Of a stretch of 64,000 bases of DNA, positions 33,711 through 46,821 are shown one piece after another; position 1 is the stretch's first letter; every line of letters starts with the position of its first letter. Position numbers and translations under genes: made by a program. A model generated the notes under the pieces. The model did not search any database. It was not told the origin of the DNA and was given only the letters and a program-made list of their open reading frames with translations. This stretch comes from Edolisoma coerulescens. Its lineage: Eukaryota; Chordata; Aves; Passeriformes; Campephagidae. The stretch spans positions 99,496 to 163,495 of the forward strand of contig VWZW01004683.1 of NCBI GenBank assembly GCA_013397115.1, in the 5' to 3' direction.

Positions 33711-33981
33711 AGCATGGAATCACTGAGGTTGGAAAAGACCTTTGGGATCAGCGAGTCCAACCCGTGCCTGGTCCCCACCTTGTCCCCAGCCCAGAGCCCT
33801 GAGTGCCACATCCAGGAATTCCTTGGACATCTCCAGGCATGGGCACTCCAAACCTCCCTGGGCAGCCCCTGCCAAGGCCTGACCCCCCTTTCCATGGGGA
33901 AATTCCTGCTGCTGTCCAACCTGAGCCTCCCCTGGCCCAGCCTGAGGCTGTTCCCTCTCATACTCTCCCTGTTGTCTGTGG
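33711..33981 (-). mobile_element. CR1 3' end with ORF2 C-terminal region
   Basis: Antisense: ATGGAATCACTGAGGTTGG, GAAAAGACCTTTGGGATCAG, GAGTGCCACATCCAGGAATT and CCTGGCCCAGCCTGAGGCTG. The minus-strand frame is open with CR1 ORF2-like wording (LRLGQGRLRLD). Confidence 0.85.
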
Positions 33982-34346
33982 AGAAAACTCTGCTTCCAGT
34001 AAAATTCAGCTTCTACAACTGCTGAAAAAGTTGGGAAGGGTTTCCAGCTGCTTTTCCAGCATGAAACTGGAACCACGTGGTGAAATAAAGCTGCCTGCAA
34101 GGGAAAAAAATGACATTTTCTGGAGAACTTTTATAAGAAATTGCCCATTAATTGTAACTGCTCTAAACTGCTTAAATCATCTTCCAGTTGCCCATTTTTC
34201 CCTGTTCATGAGCTCTGGAACTAAAAAGGCTCTGCCTTGATGAGCTGGGTCTGGGAGATGGTAAATTAAAGCTGGATTTAACCTTTGCCACCGCAGTGTC
34301 TGTGGCTCCATTTAAATCTCCACCTCTCCCACATTAATTTATCCAT

Positions 34347-34565
34347 AGGACAAGAGGGAACGGCTTTGAACTGGAAGAAGGTGGGTTTAGATTAAAAATT
34401 GGGAAGGAATTCCTGGTTGGGAGGGTGGGGAGGCCCTGGAATAGAATTCCCAGAGAAGCTGGTATCCCTGGAAGTGTCCAAGGCCAGGTTGGATGGGATT
34501 GGAGCAGCCTGGGATAGTGGAAGGGGATGAACTTTAAGGTCTTTTCCAACCCAAACCATTCCATG
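34347..34565 (+). mobile_element. CR1 3' end with an internal deletion
   Basis: Starts GGACAAGAGGGAACGGCTTT and reaches TTTTCCAACCCAAACCATTC. The block normally reading GTGTCCCTGCCCATGGCAGG is deleted, leaving GTGGAAGGGGATGAACTTTA. Confidence 0.85.
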
Positions 34566-35939
34566 CCAGCTAAAGGGGAGCTGATGTTGACATTCGCATC
34601 ACTTAGGCTGACTCTCAGTTCAGTAAATATCAGGAATAACCTTTTTTTTCCTTCTATTTTTAATGTATTTTTACCAAATCCAGGAGTTCTCATTCCATTG
34701 CTGGCTGGGCACTACTGGAAGTAGGTGGAGCACCCACATCTCCTGCTTTGGGATCTGTGCCTTGTTCCCTCTGCAGCTTTTCCTTGGCCTGACATTCCCA
34801 GCCATCGCTTTCCTGGGAAGGCAGCTGCAGGAGAAGGCTCCAGGGTTGGTGTTCTCGGCTCCCTTCACACCCCACAGCTTCGCAGCAGCTCCTCCAGCTG
34901 CTCTGGGGATTTTGTGGGGTGGGAAAGTGGGAATGAGGGGGAGCAGAGTCTTTTCTGTCCCTCCTGGAGCAGGCTCGAGGTGTTTCCTGTTGGCTTGGCC
35001 TCACTGTGGGCTTTGGGATGGGGTAATTCCACGTTCCCAGATTTTGGGTGGATATGAGCTGATGGTTCACCCTATTTCCCATAGCGGCTCCTCAGTGATG
35101 GGATCCTTCTCTCTTTTAAAGGGACCTGGTAGGGGAAAATCGTACTGGAGGGGAAAAAAATTGAGACAAGAAAGGATTTGGTCATCTTGGTGCAGAGATG
35201 TTTTTCGTGAGGCTTTTCCCTGTTCGGTTTAATGGGTAATTTCTCTGCCTGAACAAACCTATTGACTCAGCTCTTCAGATAATTACTGCATTTCACATTG
35301 AAAAGCTTTCATACAAACATTTAAAAAAAAAAATTATTAAAAAAATTCCGAAAAGAACAAAGACAGAGCAGGCTCCATGTTATTAATCAACGAGAGGAGA
35401 AGGGCGGATTGTTATGAAAATACGGCACCCACTCCTCTGGCTCCCCCCGAGCACCAGATGGTGCAACATTTGTGGAGACAGATCTTCCCCCAAACACGGA
35501 TTAACCATTTCGCACTCCCAGCTCCTGCTTGTTCGGAACAGGCAGGGAAAAGCTGGGCAGCAAATGGCTCTTGGGCAGGCAGCAGGAACAGCTGAAGGTG
35601 TCCTTGGCTTAATGGCAGTGACTTTTGCGTTCCGTTCGGATTTATGTTCCCGGCTCTCGGCGTGCCAGGCTCGCTGTTTCTTCCAGGAGATGGAGAGGAG
35701 CGTTAGGGATCTGTTGGACTGAGCCCAGCATAAATCACGCTCCCGATCACTCTCCGCTCTCTGGGACTGTGTTTGCAATGCAGAACTGGGGGCTCTGCGG
35801 GGCACGTGCTGCTGCTGGCGATGGAATGCTGCTCCAGAGGGAAGGGGAAGGGAAGGGAAGGAAAAAGTGAAGCCAAATGGGATTTTTGACCCCTATAATT
35901 GCCCTGGCCTCAGTCTGATGCCCACTCCCAGAGTATTTA
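34566..35939. other. Intergenic, nothing recognised
   Basis: No gene or classifiable repeat. AT-rich run with A-tracts at 35,323-35,350. GGGAAGGGGAAGGGAAGGGA purine patch at about 35,840-35,864. Confidence 0.5.
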
Positions 35940-36220
35940 CACGGGCATGGAGTGACAGGAGAAGGGGAAATGGATTCAAAGTGAGAGAGAGTTGGTTTAG
36001 GTGGGATTTTGGGAAGGAATTCCTGGCTGGGAGGGTGGTGAGGAGCTGGGATAGAATTCCCAGAGAAGCTGTGGCTGCCCCTGGATCCCTGGAAGTGTCC
36101 AAGGCTGGGTTGGATGGGGCTTGGAGCAGCCTGGGATAGTGGAAGGTGTCCTTGCCCATGGCAGGGGTGGAATGGGATGGGATTTAAGCCCCTTCCGACC
36201 CAAACCATTTCAGGATTTTA
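35940..36220 (+). mobile_element. CR1 3' end
   Basis: GCATGGAGTGACAGGAGAAG, GGAAGGAATTCCTGGCTGG, GAAGCTGTGGCTGCCCCTGG, CATGGCAGGGGTGGAATGGG and CCCCTTCCGACCCAAACC. One of the better-preserved copies. Confidence 0.9.
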
Positions 36221-37255
36221 TTCCAAAAGAACAGCTCTCCTGTTAAGCAGCTGCATAAAGACCTGTGGGACTCTCAGAGGTGCCTGAGTCTTTTTTCTTC
36301 CAAATCCCATGGAATTTTTTTGGTGCAGTGTGGAAGGCTGCACTGCTCCTGCAAATCAACCCCCTGGGTCCCTCTTAAATCCCTTGATTTGGTGGTTTCA
36401 TGGGAAAAGACTCCGGAATGTTCCAGACCTAATCTCGTTCTGGAATTCTGCATAATGGAATGGGCACAGGAGCTTTTGCCTGCCTGGTCCTGTGGTGCTC
36501 AGGGCCCCCCAGACCCTCAGCACTGACCATCATCCCAAACAAAGTTATAATCTGAAGGGAAAAAGACCAAAAGAGAGGAAGAGTCCATCAGACTTGCTGA
36601 GCCCACAACAGCAACTTTTCTTGAATATTTTAATATAAACCAAGAAAAACCCCCCTAATTCTCGTTTACTGTTTTCACTCGCTGTCCCAAAACCCAGAAT
36701 TGGGGAGTTAAAACCACACCAAAACCCCCGAAACAAAGCTGACAGGCAACGAAAGAGGCCACGATCCATTTTTCCTCTCCAGCTCCTGAGAGAATGAAAG
36801 GAAAAGTGTATTTATTCCTCCATTTCTCCAGGGGACTTCCCGAAGTTATTAGAATCTGCCTTATTAAATAATTGAGCAGCCTTGTCATAAAGTGACTTCT
36901 CCTCCCCATCCATCACGGAGATGTGCGGAAAATGGCCCGACAAGGAACATTTGCTGGGAAAGCTTCAGGGCCCATTAACTCTTGTCACCACCAAAGTGAT
37001 GGAGGAACCAGAACCGGATCCTTTTTCCTACCTGGTTTGTAAATATTCCAGTGACAGATCTTCCATCCTCCTGCAGGGGGAGGGTAAAAGGGGAGAGGAT
37101 AAAGATGATCCTCTGTCATGTTGGAGAGCATCCCAGGAATTCCCCATGGATAGGTGACTCTGGGAATTGGCATCAAAGCACCTTCTACCTGGTGGCCCAA
37201 ATTTTTTGATCCTGTATTTAGGGAAGAGTCCCATCCTCATCATCTTATCAGGAGC
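36221..37255. other. Intergenic, nothing recognised
   Basis: No gene or repeat supported. The tract 36,550-36,920 is non-repetitive and AT-rich. Confidence 0.5.
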
Positions 37256-37525
37256 ACCAGGATATCCTGTGCCAGGGGAGGGTTAGGTTGGATATCAGGG
37301 AAAGGATATCAGGGAAAGGTTCTTCCCCCAGAGGGTGCTGGGCACTGCCCAGGCTCCCCAGGGAATGGGCACGGCCCCGAGGCTGCCAGAGCTCCAGGAG
37401 TGTTTGGACAGCGCTGCCAGGGATGCCCAGGGTGGGATTGTTGGGGTGTCTGGGCAGGGACAGGAGCTGGATCAGTGATCCTGATGGATCCCTTCCCACT
37501 CAGGATATTCCATGATTCTCTGATT
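37256..37525 (+). mobile_element. CR1 3' end with an internal 15-bp duplication
   Basis: GGGAGGGTTAGGTTGGATAT, GTGCTGGGCACTGCCCAGGC, GTTTGGACAGCGCTGCCAGG and CCATGATTCTCTGATTCC octamers. GATATCAGGGAAAGG occurs twice in tandem at about 37,290-37,319, duplicated inside the element. Same subtype as 20,186. Confidence 0.85.
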
Positions 37526-38435
37526 CCTTGCTTTCTGTGGACATTTGGGTTCCACAGAATCAATTTTCACCCGCCCTGCCCTTGCTCATGCTGGAGTGTG
37601 AATTCCTCTCTCTCTCTTCCACGAAAAATCCTCCAGCACTGATATCCTGCCATCTCCCCTCCCAGAGCTCCTGATCCAGAAGGAGTTTCCTGTGCAGAGC
37701 CAAAACAAGATCTGCACCTTTCCTACCTTGATGTTCCACAGGCAGCTTGCCCGGGACGGGAGGATGTTGGGACTGAAGCTGCCACTGCCCCAACCAGTTT
37801 TAAATCCATTCTAAATCCATTCTGGGAATTCTCCAACAGCAGCCAAACATAAAGATCCAGTGATGGGATATTTGAGGCTGCTTAAAACCCCTTTTCTTCC
37901 TTTCTACCAGGACAATCCTGCAGGGAAGTGTCCTTGAGCCAGCCAGGACCACGTTTCTGTTCCAGCTTCCAATGTCCTGTGCAGATGAAGCCCAACCATG
38001 GAGGTGCTCAAGTGTTTCCTCCAGTGAAATCCATGGAATTGAGACATTCCTCATGTCCCAAACCACCTCAGCCAGAATGAACCTCTAGAATCCCATCTGG
38101 AAGAAGCCTGGGGTGGGATTTGTGGCTCCCTCACCCTGAGGTTCTCTGCCGGTGCCATCGGACTGAAATCACAGCTGGATGTGCTTTGCTTTGCCTCAAC
38201 CACATCCAGGTTTATTCCAGTTTATTCCACAGCTGGGAATAAACCAAAGGAAAAGGCTGGTTAATACAACAAACTGGCACAAAATCATGAAGTAATTACA
38301 ATTTAATGCCTTCATGGGAGTCTTGTCCCCAGGATTACCCCAGAAAAGTCTGATCCCTCTATTGGGATGTCATCAGCTCCAGGTTGATGGCACAGCCACA
38401 GCTTGGAGGAGATTTCAGTGAATTTGGGATCTGGA
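37526..38435. other. Intergenic, nothing recognised
   Basis: No gene. Small local duplications (CTAAATCCATT at about 37,801-37,821; GTTTATTCCA at 38,209-38,229) only. Confidence 0.5.
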
Positions 38436-38494
38436 TAGTAGTAATAATAATAATAATAATAATAACAACAACAACAATAATAATAATAATAATT
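38436..38494. repeat. AAT/AAC microsatellite
   Basis: About 59 bases of (TAA)n interrupted by (CAA)4 in the middle, then (TAA)n again. Confidence 0.97.
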
Positions 38495-40197
38495 ATTTTC
38501 AGGAATCCATCATTGACCTGGGAATATCCAACCTATCTTTATTTAACAGGCTCATCCAAGGGGGAAGCGTGGCTGGAGCAGCCTGGTGTTTTATCTCTTG
38601 TCATCCTGGGTGAATATTCCAGGTCAAGGTGAACCGTGAGCTCCTAAATGAGTATTTGGGAATGCAGGCTCGGTGCTCCTCAATCTTCCCCCCCTGAGTT
38701 TCCTCCCGGTGAATTATGAGGCTGGAGATAAGATCGTGGGTGCTTTGTATCCAAACAAATGGACAAATCTCTGCCTTTTTGTTTTTTAAAAGCCTCAACC
38801 CAGAAACAATTTTAGCCTCTGAAGGGGAAGGTCACTGCCTATCTCTTCCACTTATAAAATATTGCAGTTGGCCGAGGAGCAGAGCTGAATCCCGGGATTT
38901 CAGCCCTGCTGGCACAGCTCCAGCTCTCTCCCCAAAGAGGCCCCGCTCTCCATAAATCACAGCGCTGTCAGCTCTGCTTTCACCTCTGCGAGTGAGATGC
39001 TGACACTTTGTTCCCTCTTTCCAGCCGCTTTTTGCACCCCTGCTCAGGGGAAAGTGTCCTTTGGAGGCAATTTACGTGATGGATCCAGTCCCTCTCCCTT
39101 GCAGTGAATTATCCAGTGGGACACTCGGATATTCTGACAATGGCACTCGCTCGTTCTGTTGTGATGAGGAACGTGGCCAAGGCACCGATGTCAGGCAGTT
39201 CTGAGCCAGCACTGTGGGCTTGAAGTGATGATCCTAGAGATCTGTTGGTGGTGATGAGATGCCCGAAAATTCACAGGTTAAATGGAACTCCCGTAAAAAG
39301 GTCTGAAGGAATGTCTGTGTTTCGGGAATCTTTCCCCAAACATGTGTTTGCATGGTTTTTAGGGATGGGATTGGCAGGAGTCAGGCTGCCCAGCTTTTCC
39401 CAGCTTTACAAGACAGGTCAGTAGGGTGAAAATCCTATTCCATCCTTGTCCTGTGGAAAAAGCCACTTCAGGGCATTTTTAGGGCTGTCCAGAGGAATGT
39501 GAGCCCAATTCCCCTCTCATCTCCCCGTGGCTGGTACCATCCTTGTTATCCAATTATTTATAATGGAAAATCAATCTGTTCCTTTGCCTTCTCGTTTCTG
39601 GAAGCGGGATGAGCTGAGAACAGCTAAATGTGGCCTCGTTACCGTGCAGGCCTTGCCTCTCAGCACTAATTGGCTGGGAAGGGATTTCCCACTTAGCTAA
39701 TTAGTCCTAATTGTGCCACTTCCCTTATTTTGCCATTTTGCCTCTCACCACAAATCATCCTGGATGCAGCTGAGGAGAAGAGGCTGAGTTGGGCTCCATC
39801 CATAGGTGCAGCCACAATCAAGGCAGGCAGCTGCCGCCAGGATGCTCCTTTGCCCTTCAGGACCACAAAGGAAGGACTCAGCTGGGCTCTTGTTGACCTC
39901 AGGGCAGGTTATCCCATCCAAACCCAGGTAAAATGGGAATTGTGATGCCCAGGATGGTTTTTCTGGGAGGTATTTTCAGCCTAGAATAGGTGTTTTTTTT
40001 TTTTGCTTGGGCCTCTTTTGTCTCTTTCATCCCTGCTTGATTTGCAAAATAATCATCAGGGGAGCACAGAAGATTCCAAGAAAAATTCCAAGTTATTGCT
40101 GGAGAGTTTCTTGTGGAATATCAGCTCTTGGAGGAGCAGAAGCAGCTGCAATGCTGCCTTATCTCAGAATCCAGCAGGGAAGTGGAATAAGATGAAT
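38495..40197. other. Intergenic, nothing recognised
   Basis: No gene or repeat supported. The tract 39,530-39,730 is non-repetitive with CTAATTGGCTGGG and GCTAATTAGTCCTAATTG motifs. T-run at 39,992-40,003. Confidence 0.45.
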
Positions 40198-40242
40198 TTA
40201 GGTCCCTTCCAACCCAAACCATTCCAGGATTCTGTGATAAGA
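40198..40242 (+). mobile_element. CR1 terminal tail only
   Basis: AGGTCCCTTCCAACCCAAAC plus CATTCCAGGATTCTGTGA. About 45 bases, an extremely 5'-truncated CR1 insertion. Confidence 0.75.
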
Positions 40243-41382
40243 AGTGGGGTGCTGACCCCAAGCCAACCTCCCTGTGAGTTCCCCTTGGAATGATCTGGGT
40301 CTGGTCTTCAGGAATGATTTTTTTGGATCCCACCTGCTCCTGGACCATCAGTCCCTGATCTGTAGATGTGCCCTTGTCCAATATCTCAATTTCTTAAGCC
40401 ATCACTGTCCCTTTCTGGCCTTGCCTGTTTTGTGGGAGCTCAGGGTCTTCCCTTGCTTCCAAGTTGGGATCTTCTCCCTCTTGGGTGGGTTTGGTGGGAT
40501 TTATAGCTTCTCTGGGCCCCAACTGCAGCTGCTGGAAGAGCTGTGGCTGGCACAGGAGTCGCTGTGACCTCAGTCCTCCACCAGCCTTGCCAACCTGAAC
40601 CGGCCTCTTTGGAGCTGTTTTTCCAGCACCAGAGCCTGGAATCTTTTTGGCTCTGGCTGGACCAAGGTTTGTTTGTTCATATCCCACAGGTGAGGGCTTC
40701 CCTCTCGCACAGCTGGGATGTTGGTGCACAACAAAACAAGAAAGAGCAGGAATGGGTTTTGTAGGTGCTTTTCTGTGTGCAACAAAGATCCTTTTCTAGT
40801 ATTCCAAAGCTGTGTAGGAGAGGAGGCAGAGTGATTTAACACAGAAAAGCTCTGGAGAGTTTTATTTATTCCTCTGTCTCCTGGAGTGCATCAGGACCAC
40901 AAATTCTCGTAACACGATGAGGTTTTAAAGCTCTGAGCAAGCGTCTCTCTCGTGGAAAATCCTCCTGCGAAGCACAAAGCGATGTTTTTGTCACCGCGGT
41001 GCCTCGGGAGCAGCTGACAGCTGCTGCTTTGTCCTGATCTGTTCTGCACTTTCCTCTTTAGTGAGTGGAACGAGGGAGTTCTGGGGCAGGGAGAGGCCCC
41101 TCCTCTGGTTTTACAGGAGTGTTTTCCCAGTTTGTGCTGGGTAATTTCCTGGGAGCACGGGGAAGGATGTGGAGACCTCAGGCAGCTCCTGTCTTGGGTG
41201 TGGATTCTCCTGTGGATGGGAAGGATCCTTACACTGGGCTGCTACAATTTTCATTGAAATCCTTACAAATCTGTGGGAGACTGTGCTCCAGAGGGGGATT
41301 GATCTGCCCCTGTCCCCCAATAAAAAGGGAGGATGCTGTCAAATCTGTGCCAGGATTTATCCATTGGCCCTTCAGCTTTGCA
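40243..41382. other. Intergenic, nothing recognised
   Basis: Open frames here are short and without recognisable features. Confidence 0.5.
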
Positions 41383-41650
41383 AGAGCATGGGGTGACAGG
41401 AAAAGGGGGAATGGCTTCAAACTGAAAGGGAGCAGGGTTAGATGGGATATTGGGAAGGAATTCCCAGATGGGAGGGTGGTGGGGCACTGGAACAGGTTAC
41501 CCAGAGAAGTTGTGGGTGTTGCATCCCTGGAAGTGTCCAAGGCCAGGTTGGATGGGCTTGGAGCTACCTGGGATAGTGGAAGGTGTCCCTGACCAGGGGG
41601 TGGAAGGAGATGATTTTTCCTTCCAAACTAAACCATTCCATGATTATCCC
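41383..41650 (+). mobile_element. CR1 3' end
   Basis: GAGCATGGGGTGACAGGAAA, GGGATATTGGGAAGGAATTC, CATCCCTGGAAGTGTCCAAG and TTCCAAACTAAACCATTCC. It has a short deletion in the CCCATGGCAGG block. Confidence 0.87.
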
Positions 41651-43770
41651 AGTTCCTGGTGGTCACAGATTCCTTCTGTGAACTTCCACAGGTGGAAATT
41701 TCTGCCTTTGGGCTGCAAAATGGATCAAGGAATCAGAGAAGCTCCAGCTTCACGTGTGACACACCCAACTCTTCCACATGGATATTCCCATGTGGATAAA
41801 AGTAATATAAGACTCCAGTAAATTATCAATAAATATGCTCAAACAGCTCTTAATTACAAAATTTCCCATCTTTTATTTTCTAACAGGCGAATTTTTAGCT
41901 TGAAAATGTTAAATTCCTAAGCCAAGCTTTGCTCCCTATAAAATCACCAAGCCTGGTCTAAAGGGCTCTGTCTGGGTCCTTTCTTCCCAGTTTTCCATCC
42001 TTTCAATGGACTCAGCTGGAAAGGAGCTTTTCATTCCCAAAGTGTGCAGTTTCACTTAGCCAAGGAGATAATTGGGTTTGTCTTGTAGTCGTTCAGGAGC
42101 TCAGGTGTCAACTAAAGCAGGATTTCATCAGGAAACTCCTGCCTGGTGTTGTATTGATTAATGAGAATTTGCTGCAATTACAGAGAGATGGAGAACAATT
42201 ATCTCGCTGCCCTGGAGGAGAAACAGGAGAGCACTAAAAATAAGGAACTCAATAAAAAAAAGCAGCACAGGATGTGGTGGAAACGAATAAGTAACATTTG
42301 CTGTTATGGCACTAAATTAGTTCCCGGTGCTGTGGGACCGTGGCAGAGGGAAAAGGGAGAGGAGGGGAAAACCAGTGGAGGGAAGGACAAATCCTCACCT
42401 TCCCTGGGCTCCTCTTCCTTTTCTTCGTGCTCTCCTGGCTGTGGTCAGGAATGTTTGGATTGGGACAGCACATCCAACACCCTCAGCTTCCCAGGAAGGA
42501 ATTATCCCCTGTGCTCAACAGGACAGGGAATTCTTCATTCCAGCTTCAGAAGCATCTGAGCTTCTTTTCCTCAATTTCTCAGCTCTGCTTAGCCAGGACA
42601 CCTGCACAGGGCTGCAGCATTGAGGGATGGAATTCCCAAATCCAATCCTTCAGTTCTGCAGTTTCCCTCCTTTTGTGGGCTCAGCTTCAGGTGCTCTCAG
42701 GTGTGACCTCCCCATCCCCTGCCAAGGAGGTTTTGTGGCTTCTCCCAGGGACAGACAAGCAGCTGGTAAACTGCTAATCCAGGGTATTTTCCATCTGTGG
42801 GAAGCAGGAAGGGGGATAATGGAATCAGAGTGGAAATTGTGGTTTTGAGGCTTTTGGCTGCAGCACACAGAGAGAAAATGAACATTTTGGGTCTGAAGCC
42901 ATTTTAAATGATAACAGGTCCTGTTTGTGCTGAAAGAAAATGAGATTGAGGAGAGAAGCAGGGCAGATTTTCCTTCTTTATCTTGTTTTGGAGACATCAC
43001 ATAAGTGGGTGTGATATCCAGACAGAAGCATGAGGATACTTGGAATTTCCATCGGGTCTTAATTGCTGTTTTTCACAGAGGTGGAGTAGAAAATGAGGCG
43101 GAACTGGTTATGAGGTGGTGGAGTAACTCTGGAGTTACTTGGAGTTGTTTCGGTGAGGCTCAACACCACGAGAGGTTGATCTGGGCAATCTCCACAGGTT
43201 TTTAAGGAAAGGTTGGACAAGTGTTTCACAGACTTGTGAGGAAAACAAAATCAAGGAGCAAATTGCTGATCCTCATCCCCTCTCCGCTGTCCTAACTGGA
43301 GGGGTGGAAAAAGGGAAAAGCAGGAGTTGGGTGTTTGCAGTGGCTGCTTGTGGCTCCTGCTCTCGTTCCTGAAGAATATTCCTGGAAATGGATCCTGGTG
43401 CCACATTTAGAGGATGATTTTTGACATCTTAACAAATCAGTCCCAAACCAGCAGGAAAAAGCCTTTGCATGGAGGAGCTGGTGGAATTTGGCAGGACGGT
43501 GTTTTCCCTCTGGATGCGAGTGAGGATTTAGGGATGAATCAAATGATCTCTTCTTCTCTCCAAGCTGGATTTTGCCCTCGGACTCAGCTTCTCCCTCAGG
43601 CTTTCTCCTTAGGGATTTGCTGGGATACATCCTGGAAACCAGTCCATGCCTTGGGGTGGGAGAGGGTGGGAATGGTGGGATTTGGGCCCCTTCCAGCTAC
43701 AAATTCCAGCCTTTTCCCTTGGAATTATCCAACCTTGCACTAACCTGAGTTTTGCAATTATTTAATATTA
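41651..43770. other. Intergenic, nothing recognised
   Basis: No gene. GGTGAGGCTCAACACCACGA to AAGGAAAGGTTGGACAAGTG at about 43,152-43,220 vaguely recalls a LINE 3' region but is too diverged to call. Confidence 0.45.
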
Positions 43771-43810
43771 ACATAATAATGAAAATAATAATAACAACAA
43801 TAATAATAAT
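43771..43810. repeat. AAT/AAC microsatellite
   Basis: Imperfect (AATAAT)n with AAC interruptions, about 40 bases. Confidence 0.93.
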
Positions 43811-45297
43811 CCCACTTAAAAATTACTCCTTGGCTTAAACAGCTAAACTCAAGGATTTGGAGGGACAACACAGCCACAGGGGCTAAATTGCCATAATTCT
43901 AGAGAAAGGAATCTCCTGAGCTGGATTGATGAGACCGTTGGACATAAAATACAGGGTGTGGTGCAGAACACAGTGGAAACACCCAGAAGGAAAAGGTCTT
44001 TCCTGGCCCATCACCCTGTCCCAGGAAAGATCATGGATTGATCCTGGCTGATATCCTGCTTCCAGAAAATTTTCCATGATGGAGATCCCACAATCCTCCT
44101 GCAGTCCCTCACTGCTACTCATGTCTAAGGAAAAACATTTAATTTTTGGGGTTTCTTGGTTTGGATCAGCACCACGAACTTCTGCCGCTCCTTCCCAAGG
44201 CACTCCAGAAATTGCTGGGAATTGCAGGTTGCTGCAGTGATGAGTCAGAGCACTGGGATTAAAATTTCTAATAAATTAATATGTATCCAATTAAATATGT
44301 ATCCAATTCCCCATTAAAGTCATTAACGATGCCCAAATCCCAACTGCGTTGTGGGAATGAACGGATAATCCTGGCTATACCATCATTCCCTGCTGCCTGT
44401 GAAGGGATTTCACAAATATTTCCTGTTTTTCCCTGTGGATTTTGTGGGTTTTGGTGGTGAGAGCAGGGGCAGAGGAGCTGGGAGAGGGAACAGCTCCTCA
44501 GCCCTGGCGTGACTGAGCCACGGCTCCGTGTTCTGCCGGCTGGAAAACATCCCCGTAAATCTCATTCCTTGGTTGACTTTTCCAGCGGAATGGGACCATT
44601 ATGGATGCGTCATCTTGGATAAGGGAAGTCCACGAAGCTGAGGTGACAGATGGGGCCATCACCACCTTCAGGACGGGGAATTGTTGTCCATCAGTCTTGG
44701 GTAATGTTCTATGTCCGAGCACTTCCAGGACTAAGAGCTCATTCCCTGCTCCCTGTGACCATTCCCAGGCATTTTCTGGGATGGTTCCACCACTTTCCTG
44801 GCTGATGGGCAGGGATGGAAGATCAGGAACAGGGATGGAAGAGTCTTTACCACATAATTCCCCTCTGAGAGCACTCCTAGGATATTTTCATATTTCAATA
44901 CTTTCATATCACTTTTCTTTGCTCTGTTAATGGGCAAATTCCTGCATTATTGATTTGCTCCAGGCACTGGAACTATGGATTCTTTATGGAGAGAGCCAGG
45001 CAGCCATAGCTTTAAATTAATGGAATAATTTTGCCTTTACAATCCTTTCATGAGCTCTTGGAGCCGTGTTTGGGATGTGACAAACCTCCTGTTGCCTATA
45101 TTGTTTCAGCTAATGGCTCCTCTGTTACAGGATAATTCCGAGGTCCTGGTCTCCAATGCAGCTGGAATGGGATCATTTTTCTCCACCTGGCAGAAGGGAG
45201 GGCAGCTGCCTTTTCCCTGGAATTGGATTGCTCTGAGCACTGAGGGGAAAACGGGGAAGTTTCACATTAGTGTGGAGAGGTCAGGTATTGAGAGGTG
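43811..45297. other. Intergenic, nothing recognised
   Basis: No gene. A 15-base duplication (ATATGTATCCAATT) at about 44,279-44,309. Confidence 0.5.
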
Positions 45298-45442
45298 AGG
45301 AGTTCCCATCCCTGGAGGTGTCCAAGGAATTCCTGGACGTGGCACTCAGTGCTCTAGGCTGGGGGCAAGGTGGGCATCGGGCACAGCTTGGACTCGATGG
45401 GCTGGGAGGGCTTTTCCAACCTCAGGGATTCTGGGATTCTGT
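45298..45442 (+). mobile_element. CR1 3' end
   Basis: AGTTCCCATCCCTGGAGGTG, TCCTGGACGTGGCACTCAGT, GCTTGGACTCGATGGGCTGG and TTTTCCAACCTCAGGGATTC. Same subtype as 11,869 and, inverted, 33,711. Confidence 0.85.
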
Positions 45443-46111
45443 GAGGGAGAAGATGTGGGACTCCATCCCTGTCCTTGATCAGAATTCCAGCAGCCAAAAC
45501 CCCTCGATCCGAAGTTCTGGACGTGAGTCCTCACCAAAACTGGGGGTCCTTGTTCCCCTCAAACTCCAGCTCTGGGTGCAACCATGGTGTTGTCTCAGAG
45601 CAGAGGGGAACTGGAAAGGCCTGGAAGCAGCTGCCTCGAGGGAAGATGTCCCTGTGGAAGAGGATCCATTGACCTGGAGCAGAAGAGCTCTTGGTCCCTA
45701 AATTCCTTCAAGGCCAGACCCCCTGCTGCTGATCCCAGGAGTGCACCAATTAAATTTGGTGACCTGGCTTGGTGACCAAGCCACGTTTCCACATCTGACA
45801 TCCACATTGGCCCCTGTTAATTCCAGGCTGGATTTTTGCTCCTGATTTTTGTCCTTCAGGATGCTCTTACTCAAGGAATAACTGCCCCGTGTCCTGGAAT
45901 TTGTGTATGCAGTGAGCACTGCCTGTTAAACCTTCGGATTCACCTGAATGCCAGCTGCAGAGAGACCTCCAGGGCTGGGGCTGGGAATGCTTGGGATCAG
46001 AGGGAGAAGTTTTCCTGCTGTTCAGCCTCTCCAGTCGCCTCATCTCCCTGCCTCCGATTTACCTCGTTGTGCCCTAAAAGCATGAAAGTGAATAAACACC
46101 ACAACAGCAAC
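45443..46111. other. Intergenic, nothing recognised
   Basis: No gene or repeat supported. Open frames overlap on both strands. Confidence 0.5.
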
Positions 46112-46328
46112 AGGATTTGGGATTGAGAGGTCTTGAAGGTCCCTTCCAACCCAAAAAATCTGGGATTCACTGGGAAAAAAGTGAAAATACATCACTCACG
46201 AGCTGTGTATTCCTGGATACCTCATCACTGGGATGTGAAAATATGGGATCAAACCAGGTCAGAACAGGATAATGATTATTGTAGATTTGCTTTGGAGTTT
46301 GCTGGACCTGGGGAGGGTGACCTTGTGT
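46112..46328 (+). repeat. Direct repeat copy 1 (about 217 bp), starting in a CR1 tail
   Basis: Begins GGATTTGGGATTGAGAGG, includes the CR1-like AAGGTCCCTTCCAACCC and continues with non-CR1 sequence (GAGCTGTGTA, TTATTGTAGATTTGCTTTGG) to about 46,328. It matches 46,822-47,030 at offsets of 710 falling to 702. Confidence 0.9.
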
Positions 46329-46821
46329 AATGACCAGACACTGAAGTAATGCACATTATTTTTCTTTTTTAACTTATTTAACCTTCTTATTTTTGTCTTT
46401 TAATGGTCCCAAAGCTCCATTTTTGTTTCCCCAGGAGCAGCATGTTGGACCTGTGACTTGTAGTCACCCCATTGTCCCTGCCTGGAGATGAAACCTTCTA
46501 AGAGGGGGATGTTCCCTATCCATTCTGGGGGAAGCTCAGGGCTGGGTTTTCCAAGGAAGACATTCCCTGCTCTTCCATGAGTGATGGATGAAATGCCAAA
46601 GGCACAAGTGCTTCCCATGGTTTATTCCTTAACAAAACTTTTCCTGGGTGTTTGGAAGCAAAGCAGAATCTGCATCTCCACGGAATCAATTTCCCTTCTC
46701 TCTTAAAAAACTGTATTATTTTGCAGTAGATTCTTTAAAGAATTCTGCCCAAAAAAGGGTTCTAGAAAGAAAATTTGGAGTTCTGAGCCTGGTCTTGTGG
46801 AAGGTGTCCCTGCTCACAGCA
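46329..46821. other. Spacer between direct repeats
   Basis: Unique sequence of 493 bases. It ends with GTGGAAGGTGTCCCTGCTCA, a CR1 piece running into copy 2. Confidence 0.6.
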
